Source: Planctomycetaceae bacterium
GTDB taxonomy: Bacteria; Planctomycetota; Planctomycetia; Pirellulales; UBA1268
Direction: 5' to 3'
Assembly (NCBI GenBank): GCA_947440895.1
Contig: CANETO010000052.1
Coordinates: 1-9,095, forward strand
Length of the DNA stretch: 9,095 nt
The notes below the pieces were generated by a model. The model was not told the origin of the DNA, searched no databases, and saw only the letters and a list, made by a program, of their open reading frames with translations. This document shows positions 1-5,254 of the stretch, piece after piece. How positions within the stretch are numbered: the stretch's first letter is position 1; the number at the start of each line of letters is the position of its first letter. The position numbers and the translations under genes were made by a program.

Positions 1-153
1 CAGGACAAGATCCAGGGACAGCGGATCGCCAAGCGAACCGGCAGCGTCGGCAAGATCGACGACGAACTCCCCGTGCCGCACCATTCTGGCTACGTCGTGT
101 CGCCGGTGGCCGACGGCAGTCTTGTGTTCGACCATCAAAAGGTGCAGTCCTGA
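1..153 (+). CDS. C-terminal end of an unidentified protein (5' partial)
   Basis: An open frame enters from the left edge and ends at the TGA at 151-153, giving 50 residues. The visible tail contains Gln-Arg-Ile-Ala-Lys-Arg, then Asp-Asp-Glu-Leu-Pro-Val-Pro-His-His-Ser-Gly-Tyr, and ends Phe-Asp-His-Gln-Lys-Val-Gln-Ser. It has no transmembrane segment and no cysteine. I do not recognise the family from this fragment. Third codon positions are mostly G or C, as in the neighbouring genes, which supports real coding. The gap to sufC is only 38 bp with no visible terminator, so it is probably cotranscribed with the suf genes. A Suf regulator is a common upstream neighbour in bacteria, but nothing in these residues shows that. 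Confidence 0.6.
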   Translation, partial: QDKIQGQRIAKRTGSVGKIDDELPVPHHSGYVVSPVADGSLVFDHQKVQS

Positions 154-191
154 ACGGCAGCCCCTCCGAAGCAAACGAAAAAGGAACTCCG

Positions 192-1055
192 ATGACCGCC
201 CCTGGACAGGAAAAACTCGTCATCTCCGGACTGCATGCCGCCGTGGACGGCCAGGAGATTCTCAAGGGCGTCGACCTGGAGATCGGCCGCGGAGAGATCC
301 ACGCCTTGATGGGCCCCAACGGCTCTGGCAAGAGCACGCTGGGCTACTGCATCATGGGGCATCCTTCCTACGAGGTGACGGCCGGGTCGATCGAACTGGT
401 GGAGGCCGACGGCACGCGGCACGACCTGCTTGCCATGGAACCCGACCAGCGGGCCCGCGCGGGGGTCTTCCTCGCCTTCCAGCGGCCGATGTCGATCCCC
501 GGCGTGCGACTGGCCGACTTCCTTCGGCACGCGGTCACGAATGTGCGCAATCCCGACCGCAAAGAGGGTCAGGAACTGATGCCGATGCGGGACTTCCGCA
601 GCGAACTGAAGGCGAAGATGGCCGATCTCTCGATCGACACCGAGTTTGCCAGGCGGTACGTCAACGACGGGTTCTCCGGCGGCGAAATGAAGCGGGCTGA
701 GATCCTCCAGTTGGCCATGCTGCGGCCGAAGTTTGCGATTCTCGATGAGACCGACAGCGGTCTCGACGCCGACGCCGTCCGTCTCGCCAGCCAGAGCATC
801 GCCCGCATCGGCGGTGCCGAGATGGGAATCCTGATCATCACGCACCACGAGCAACTCCTCGAGCACAACATTCCGCTCCGAACGCACGTGATGCTCGGCG
901 GTCGGATCGTCGAATCGGGTGGGCCGGAACTGGCGGCGGAACTGCACAAGCGTGGCTATGAGCGGATCCGTGCAGCCTACCCCGAAGCCGCCGCCGCGGA
1001 ACGTTCGCTGCAGGATGCAGCCACCTCGAATGCCCCTCATCCAGTCACCGCCTGA
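192..1055 (+). CDS. sufC: Fe-S cluster assembly ATPase SufC
   Basis: SufC is the cytosolic ABC-type ATPase of the SufBCD scaffold. ATP binding makes it dimerise and remodel SufB-SufD so that a nascent Fe-S cluster can form. The 287-residue product has all ABC motifs: Walker A GPNGSGKST (41-49), Q-loop FQRP (96-99), a short ABC signature FSGGE (161-165), Walker B FAILDE (181-186), D-loop SGLD (189-192) and switch histidine H218 in ITHH. The FSGGE signature followed by MKR, and the Asp-Glu-Thr-Asp-Ser-Gly-Leu-Asp stretch, are typical of SufC rather than of transporter ATPases. It is about 40 residues longer than E. coli SufC (248), mostly as an Ala-rich C-terminal tail after about residue 253. 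The ATG has a good ribosome binding site, AAGGA at 181-185, six bases upstream. It leads sufB by 44 bp in the same operon. Confidence 0.97.
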   Translation: MTAPGQEKLVISGLHAAVDGQEILKGVDLEIGRGEIHALMGPNGSGKSTLGYCIMGHPSYEVTAGSIELVEADGTRHDLLAMEPDQRARAGVFLAFQRPMSIPGVRLADFLRHAVTNVRNPDRKEGQELMPMRDFRSELKAKMADLSIDTEFARRYVNDGFSGGEMKRAEILQLAMLRPKFAILDETDSGLDADAVRLASQSIARIGGAEMGILIITHHEQLLEHNIPLRTHVMLGGRIVESGGPELAAELHKRGYERIRAAYPEAAAAERSLQDAATSNAPHPVTA

Positions 1056-1099
1056 AACAGCCGCCCGTTACAAACGACCGACACGAAAAGGAACACACC

Positions 1100-2542
1100 A
1101 TGGCCACCGGCCTTCATCCCTCCGCGGGAGATTCCAGCACGATCGCGATCGGCACGGGCGACGCTATCGGCGACATCAACAAGTACGATTTCCGCACCGA
1201 CTCGCCGGCCGTCTTCAAGGCCCGTCGCGGCATCGATGCGGGCATCGTCGCACAGATTTCGGAGATGAAGCGGGAACCGGCCTGGATGCGTGATTTCCGG
1301 CTGAAGTCCCTGGAAATCTTCAACTCGAAGCCGATGCCTCACTGGGGAGGCGATATCGCGGTCAACTTCCAGGACATCTTCTACTACCTGAAGCCAGCCG
1401 AGCAGCAGGGCAAGACCTGGGAGGAAGTGCCCGACGCCATCAAGAAGACCTTCGACCGGCTCGGCATCCCCGAGGCCGAGCGGAAGTTTCTCTCGGGCGT
1501 GAAGGCGCAGTTCGAGAGCGAAGTGGTCTACGGCTCGCTGCAGGAGGATCTGTCGAAGCAGGGCGTGATCTTCACCGACACCGACACCGCCGTCCGCGAA
1601 CACCCCGAACTGCTCCGCGAGTATTTCGGCCGGATCATCCCGCCCACTGACAACAAGTTTGCGGCCCTCAATTCGGCTGTCTGGTCGGGCGGTTCATTCA
1701 TCTATGTGCCCAAGGGCGTGAAGATCGAGTTCCCGCTCCAGGCCTACTTCCGCATCAATGCCGAGAGCATGGGGCAGTTTGAGCGGACGCTGATCATCGT
1801 CGACGAGGGCGCACAGGTGCACTACGTCGAGGGATGCACCGCGCCGATGTACTCCACCGAGAGCCTCCACTCCGCGGTGGTCGAGATCGTCGTCAAGAAG
1901 CATGGCCGCTGCCGCTACACCACGATCCAGAACTGGGCCAACAACATCTACAACCTCGTCACCAAGCGGGCGATGGCCTACGAGGGAGCGATGATGGAGT
2001 GGATCGACGGCAATCTCGGCAGCCACCTGACGATGAAATACCCGGCCGTCTACATGATGGAGCCCGGGGCCCGGGGCGAGATCCTCTCGATCGCCTTTGC
2101 CTCGGCAGGTCAGCATCAGGACGCCGGCGCGAAACTCGTCCACGCCGCCCCCAACACGTCGGGGCGGATTGTCTCCAAGAGTATTTCCAAGAACGGCGGT
2201 CGGTCCAGCTATCGCGGCCTGGTCCGCGTCGAGCCGGGCGCCCGCAAGAGCCGGTCGAGCGTGGTCTGCGACGCCCTGATCCTCGATGACAAGAGCCGCA
2301 GCGACACCTATCCCTACATCGAGATCGAGGAGCAGGACGTCTCCATCGGCCACGAGGCGAGTGTCTCCAAGATCGGTGAGGAGCAACTCTTCTACCTCAC
2401 TAGCCGCGGACTCACCGAGGCCGAGGCGAGCACGATGATCGTGAGCGGCTTCATCGAACCGCTCGTCAAGGAACTGCCGATGGAGTATGCCGTGGAGATG
2501 AACCGGCTCATCGAACTCCAGATGGAAGGCTCCGTGGGGTGA
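1100..2542 (+). CDS. sufB: Fe-S cluster scaffold protein SufB
   Basis: SufB is the core scaffold subunit on which sulfane sulfur and iron are assembled; it pairs with SufD and SufC as SufBC2D. The 480-residue length is close to E. coli SufB (495). Family landmarks are SAVWSGGSFIYVPKGVKIEFP (about 192-212), YVEGCTAP (242-249), and the C-terminal core from VVCDALILDDKS through YPYIEIEEQD to HEASVSKIGEEQLFYL (388-432). C390, H418 and E419 align by motif with E. coli Cys405, His433 and Glu434, the residues used for sulfur acceptance and cluster formation at the SufB-SufD interface, so the protein looks fully functional. The start ATG follows AAGGA at 1088-1092 with seven bases of spacing. It is followed after only 10 bp by sufD, implying translational coupling. 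Confidence 0.98.
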   Translation: MATGLHPSAGDSSTIAIGTGDAIGDINKYDFRTDSPAVFKARRGIDAGIVAQISEMKREPAWMRDFRLKSLEIFNSKPMPHWGGDIAVNFQDIFYYLKPAEQQGKTWEEVPDAIKKTFDRLGIPEAERKFLSGVKAQFESEVVYGSLQEDLSKQGVIFTDTDTAVREHPELLREYFGRIIPPTDNKFAALNSAVWSGGSFIYVPKGVKIEFPLQAYFRINAESMGQFERTLIIVDEGAQVHYVEGCTAPMYSTESLHSAVVEIVVKKHGRCRYTTIQNWANNIYNLVTKRAMAYEGAMMEWIDGNLGSHLTMKYPAVYMMEPGARGEILSIAFASAGQHQDAGAKLVHAAPNTSGRIVSKSISKNGGRSSYRGLVRVEPGARKSRSSVVCDALILDDKSRSDTYPYIEIEEQDVSIGHEASVSKIGEEQLFYLTSRGLTEAEASTMIVSGFIEPLVKELPMEYAVEMNRLIELQMEGSVG

Positions 2543-2552
2543 CCCAACTTCC

Positions 2553-4004
2553 ATGACCTCTACACCCATGACCACACCCGCCACGCCAGCCGCGCCAGCC
2601 ACACCAGCAGCCCCAGCCCTGCCCGCCGCCTTCGACCGAGTATCGTTCGACCGACTGCTCGCCGATCAGCACGCGGGCCGGGCTGCCCCCGCCTGGGTGA
2701 TCGACCAACGCCGAGCGGCCTTCGACCGGCTTGAATCTCTCTCCCTGCCCGACCGGCGGGACGAGAATTGGATGCGAACCGATATCCGACTCTTCAAGCC
2801 AAAGGCCTGGGGGCCTCGGCATGCTCCGCGTTCAGACGCCATGGTTCCGACAGGCCTTCTCGCCGAATGTCTGGCGGGTGGCAGGTCGACCGGCGATTCG
2901 TTCTTCGACGACGGCGCACAGGCGGCTGGCGGCAGCACACCGCTCGCAGGTCGCCTGCTCTCGCTCGATGGCCACGTGCTCCACGAGGAGCTCGATCCGG
3001 CCCTTGCCGCCCGGGGCGTGCTGTTCGGCTCGGCCGACCGGCTCCTTGCCGACCACGCCGACCTGTTCCAGCGGCACTGGTTCTCCGTGATCGACTCGCG
3101 CTGCGATTGGTTCGCGGCATTGCACGCGGCGTTTCATTCGGCGAGCACCGTGCTCTATGTTCCCCCCGGTGTGAAGATCGACGAGCCGCTGCATGTGCTC
3201 TCAGGTCTTGGCGAAGGCGGCGTCGATACGGCGCACGTTCTGGTCGTGCTCGGTGACGGTGCCGAGGCGACCGTGCTCACGGAGACGGCCGGCGGCGGTG
3301 GCTCAGGCTCGACCACAGGATCGGGCTTTCATTGCGGCGGCACCGAGATCGTTGTGGGCCGCAACGCTTTCCTCCGGATGGTCAATCTGCAGAACTGGAG
3401 CATGGGCGTCTGGCATTTCGCGCGTCAAAAGGCCGTGATCCATGAGCAAGGCCGGCTGCAGTGGACACTCGGCGCACTCGGCAGCCGGCTCTCCCAAGTC
3501 GCCCAGGACGTGGCCCTCGTCGGCCGCGGTGCGTCGGCTCAGGTCAATGGCGTGATGTTCACCGAAGGCCGCCAGCAACTGGTCTACAACACGCTCCAGC
3601 ATCACGAGGCCGCTGGGTGCCGAAGCGATCTGCTCTACAAGGGCGGTCTGCAGGACCGATCCCGTCTCGTCTGGCGAGGCATGATCAAGGTCGACAAGGC
3701 CGCCCAGAAGACCGACGGGTATCAGCGGAACGACAATCTCATGCTCTCGCGTGAGGCCCGCGCTGACTCGATCCCCGGCCTCGAAATTGAAGCCGACGAC
3801 GTCCGCTGCACGCACGGCGCCACCAGTGGCCGGGTCGACGAGGAACAGATCTTCTACGCCCAGGCTCGCGGCCTCTCCGCCGACGAGGCTGCCCGGCTGG
3901 TGGTGGCTGGATTCTTCCAGCAGGTCTTCGATCGGATCACGATCCTGCCGGTCCGCGAGGCGCTCGCCCGGGCGATCGGCAGCCGTATTCGTCGCCTCTC
4001 GTAA
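2553..4004 (+). CDS. sufD: Fe-S cluster assembly protein SufD
   Basis: SufD is the SufB paralogue in the SufBC2D complex and is needed for iron entry into the nascent cluster. The 483-residue product shares the beta-helix core with SufB: TVLYVPPGVKIDEPLHV (199-215), the NLQNWSMGVWHFA region (278-290), and a C-terminal ADDVRCTHGATSGRVDEEQIFYAQARGL segment (414-441). C419 and H421 match by motif the E. coli SufD Cys358/His360 pair at the SufB interface. It is longer than E. coli SufD (423). Two low-complexity insertions explain much of this: a Thr/Ala/Pro-rich N-terminus (residues 2-26) and a Gly/Ser/Thr loop at 247-258. The start at 2553 has only a weak GGGG-type ribosome binding site inside the end of sufB, 10 bp after its stop. 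An in-frame ATG five codons later (2568) is an alternative start. Confidence 0.96.
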   Translation: MTSTPMTTPATPAAPATPAAPALPAAFDRVSFDRLLADQHAGRAAPAWVIDQRRAAFDRLESLSLPDRRDENWMRTDIRLFKPKAWGPRHAPRSDAMVPTGLLAECLAGGRSTGDSFFDDGAQAAGGSTPLAGRLLSLDGHVLHEELDPALAARGVLFGSADRLLADHADLFQRHWFSVIDSRCDWFAALHAAFHSASTVLYVPPGVKIDEPLHVLSGLGEGGVDTAHVLVVLGDGAEATVLTETAGGGGSGSTTGSGFHCGGTEIVVGRNAFLRMVNLQNWSMGVWHFARQKAVIHEQGRLQWTLGALGSRLSQVAQDVALVGRGASAQVNGVMFTEGRQQLVYNTLQHHEAAGCRSDLLYKGGLQDRSRLVWRGMIKVDKAAQKTDGYQRNDNLMLSREARADSIPGLEIEADDVRCTHGATSGRVDEEQIFYAQARGLSADEAARLVVAGFFQQVFDRITILPVREALARAIGSRIRRLS

Positions 4005-4027
4005 CCGCGACTTCCTGTTGCATGTCC

Positions 4028-4043
4028 CGGCGACGGTTCGCCG
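4028..4043 (+). other. Intercistronic hairpin between sufD and the Rieske gene
   Basis: A perfect 6-bp stem, CGGCGA (4028-4033) with TCGCCG (4038-4043), closes a CGGT loop. An overlapping alternative, GACGG (4032-4036) with CCGTC (4041-4045) around TTCG, uses some of the same bases, so the two folds exclude each other. No T-run follows, so it is not an obvious terminator. It could influence mRNA stability or translation of the following gene, whose GGAG ribosome binding site starts at 4053. No function is shown. Confidence 0.35.
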
Positions 4044-4064
4044 TCCTCTTCTGGAGTTCCACCA

Positions 4065-4895
4065 ATGCCCGAGTTCACCCGCGTGGCCGATGTCTCGGAG
4101 ATTGCCGATCCGGGCAAAATGCTCGTTGAAGTTGACGGCGACGTGGTCGCGCTTTTCCATGTGGAAGGCCGCTTCTACGCCATCGACGACGTCTGCACGC
4201 ACGACGGCGGCCCGCTCGTAGACGGTGAGCTCACGGGGTACAAGATCGCCTGCCCACGGCACGGGGCGAAGTTCGACATCCGCACCGGAGCCGCGCTCTC
4301 GATGCCCGCCGTGCGGCCGACGCGGTCCCACCTGGTGAAGGTGGAGGACGGCGTCGTCTGGGTGGCACTGGGATCCGGCTCCGGGTCCACGCCCGGCCCG
4401 AACAACCAGGCGGCCGACTTCCGCAGCTACCTGCCAACGAATACCGCCGCCAGCGCCTCTGAGGCTACCGCTTCTGCACCCGACGCCTCCGTGGGCTCGC
4501 CAGCATTGGCACCATCGACGCCGGGGACTGCTGGAACATCACCGGCCGCTGAAACAGCGACAAACGAAGCCGGAATCCCGAGCGAAGAGGCTGTTCGCGA
4601 ATGGCTCAAGGAAGTGAAGGATCCTGAGCTCTTTGTGAATATCGTCGACCTGGGGCTGATCTATGGCGTCACCCTCTCGCCGTCAGCCGATGCGCCGGGC
4701 AAGCACCACGTTGCGATCGACATGACGATGACGAGCCCTGCCTGCCCGGCCGGACCGCAACTGATCGCCGACACGAAGCGGACGGTCAGCAGCCGTGATT
4801 CGATCGCGGCCGTCGAGGTGCGGATCGTGATGGATCCGCCGTGGACGCCCGATCGCATGACCGACGCCGCCCGCGACCAACTCGGGATATTCTGA
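4065..4895 (+). CDS. Rieske [2Fe-2S] ferredoxin-MIP18/DUF59 (SufT/PaaD-type) fusion protein
   Basis: This 276-residue protein has two recognisable domains. Residues 1-103 form a small Rieske ferredoxin of the dioxygenase-ferredoxin/NirD type, with ligands C44-x-H46 (CTHDGGPLVDG) and C63-x2-H66 (CPRHGAKFD). Residues about 104-170 are a disordered-looking linker rich in Ala, Ser, Thr, Pro and Gly. Residues about 172-276 are a MIP18/DUF59 domain. It carries the DPE motif (186-188), VNIVDLGLIYGV (191-202), MTSPACP with the conserved reactive-type C227, and DPPWTPDRM near the end (257-265). DUF59 proteins such as SufT, PaaD and CIAO2 help deliver Fe-S clusters to target enzymes. The ATG has a GGAG site at 4053-4056, eight bases upstream. 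It lies 60 bp after sufD and is the last gene before the operon terminator. The domain calls are firm; the joint role as an electron-supplying cluster-transfer factor is inferred. Confidence 0.93.
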   Translation: MPEFTRVADVSEIADPGKMLVEVDGDVVALFHVEGRFYAIDDVCTHDGGPLVDGELTGYKIACPRHGAKFDIRTGAALSMPAVRPTRSHLVKVEDGVVWVALGSGSGSTPGPNNQAADFRSYLPTNTAASASEATASAPDASVGSPALAPSTPGTAGTSPAAETATNEAGIPSEEAVREWLKEVKDPELFVNIVDLGLIYGVTLSPSADAPGKHHVAIDMTMTSPACPAGPQLIADTKRTVSSRDSIAAVEVRIVMDPPWTPDRMTDAARDQLGIF

Positions 4896-4915
4896 CTTCA
4901 CGCGAAACATGGCAT
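4896..4915 (+). repeat. 20-bp dispersed motif, copy 1, directly after a stop codon
   Basis: CTTCACGCGAAACATGGCAT begins at the base after the TGA of the Rieske fusion gene and recurs exactly at 8909-8928, eleven bases after the stop codon of the secreted-protein gene. The upstream genes are unrelated, so this is not coding homology. In this copy its second half is the left arm of the operon terminator. Confidence 0.85.
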
Positions 4916-4930
4916 CGTGCCATTTTTTCG
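4903..4930 (+). terminator. Intrinsic terminator of the suf operon
   Basis: The 6-bp stem ATGGCA (4909-4914) with TGCCAT (4918-4923) closes a 3-base loop and runs into a six-T tract (4923-4928). A flanking CGAAA (4903-4907) can pair with TTTCG (4926-4930), the A-tract/T-tract arrangement typical of factor-independent terminators. It starts eight bases after the last suf-operon stop codon, so transcription of the operon probably ends here. Confidence 0.75.
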
Positions 4931-4933
4931 CTT

Positions 4934-4960
4934 GGCCGACCTCCGTCGGCTAGTGCTTAC
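4934..4960. repeat. 27-bp hairpin motif, copy 1
   Basis: The segment contains a perfect hairpin, GCCGAC (4935-4940) and GTCGGC (4945-4950) around CTCC, followed by TAGTGCTTAC. It matches 5180-5206 at 24 of 27 positions. A further small hairpin, AGGGC (4962-4966) with GCCCT (4972-4976), follows it. The two copies lie on either side of the 5019-5138 element. No coding frame or T-tract is associated with it. Confidence 0.7.
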
Positions 4961-5020
4961 AAGGGCGTCCTGCCCTGGCTCCCAAGATGCCTGCCACGAT
5001 TGCCAGCATGGCCCGTTTGA

Positions 5021-5047
5021 CAAAAAGCCCCGGACGGAAGTCCGGGG
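5021..5047 (-). terminator. Probable intrinsic terminator of the clpX transcript (left hairpin of element A)
   Basis: On the minus strand, an uninterrupted 8-bp GC-rich stem with a TTCC loop (5047 to 5028) runs directly into CTTTTTG (5027 to 5021), a standard factor-independent terminator. It lies about 210 bp downstream of the clpX stop codon with no gene between. No earlier minus-strand hairpin after clpX is followed by a T-run. Confidence 0.6.
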
Positions 5048-5109
5048 ACACCGGGTCGTTGGGCGATCCCGGATCTGCAGGCTCGCGGGATGGTATTCAC
5101 TCCCGGAGT

Positions 5110-5136
5110 CCCCCAGCTTCCGCCGGGGGCTTCTTG
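5110..5136 (+). terminator. Possible weak plus-strand terminator (right hairpin of element A)
   Basis: A CCCCC/GGGGG-based hairpin with a TTCC loop and one A-C mismatch is followed by CTTCTTG, a T-run interrupted by a C. It could catch plus-strand read-through of the suf terminator before it enters clpX antisense. The broken T-run makes it weaker than the left hairpin. Confidence 0.4.
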
Positions 5137-5147
5137 TCCATGTCGAC

Positions 5148-5177
5148 GCGACGGCTCGGTATCTTACCGACCGTCGC
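5148..5177. other. Strong 13-bp hairpin in the clpX 3' region
   Basis: GCGACGG (5148-5154) and TCGGTA (5156-5161) pair with TACCGA (5165-5170) and CCGTCGC (5171-5177), leaving one bulged C (5155) and a TCT loop. No T-tract follows on either strand. It may be a 3'-end stabilising or processing structure of the clpX mRNA; this is inference. Confidence 0.5.
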
Positions 5178-5179
5178 TC

Positions 5180-5206
5180 GGCCGACCTCCTTCGGCTGGT
5201 GCTGAC
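5180..5206. repeat. 27-bp hairpin motif, copy 2, with adjacent palindrome
   Basis: This is the second copy of the motif at 4934-4960 (24 of 27 identical, same orientation). The CTCC loop is kept and one stem base is changed (GTCGGC to TTCGGC). It is followed by a perfect 16-bp palindrome, CCTCCAGGCCTGGAGG (5212-5227). The rest of the stretch to the clpX stop codon has no further recognisable structure. Confidence 0.65.
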
Positions 5207-5254
5207 CCGGCCCTCCAGGCCTGGAGGCCAAACGCCGCCGCCGAGAGGCCGTTC

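Larger units (their letters stand above)
5019..5138. repeat. REPIN/MITE-like palindromic element, copy A (complete)
   Basis: The ends are imperfect inverted repeats of about 54 bases. Reading inward, both begin GACAA(A/G)AAGCCCC, then a GGAAG-containing hairpin, then GGGGAC(A/T)CCGGG, and end with ATCCCG, with a short unique centre around 5073-5084. Each end folds by itself: CCCCGGAC (5028-5035) pairs with GTCCGGGG (5040-5047) around GGAA, and CCCCCAGC (5110-5117) pairs with GCCGGGGG (5122-5129) around TTCC with one mismatch. Two inverted hairpin units joined by a short spacer is the layout of REPINs, which are mobilised by REP-associated (RAYT) transposases. No transposase lies in the window, and the GTAG-type RAYT tetranucleotide is not evident. 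The element has no open frame of its own. Confidence 0.8.

Noticed and set aside
1..153. Assigning the partial upstream gene as a Suf regulator (SufR or Rrf2 type)
   Set aside because: The 50 visible residues lack the cysteine pattern or any helix-turn-helix; neighbourhood alone is not enough.
135..1040. A 301-codon minus-strand open frame over sufC
   Set aside because: It mirrors sufC in a frame kept open by high third-position GC, with no recognisable motif and no separate regulatory signals.
1694..2602. A 302-codon minus-strand open frame over sufB
   Set aside because: It is antisense to the most conserved part of SufB; its composition follows from the sense codons and no domain is visible.
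3303..4331. A 342-codon minus-strand open frame across sufD and the Rieske gene
   Set aside because: It spans two well-supported genes and their intergenic gap on the opposite strand, as expected for a GC-driven shadow frame.
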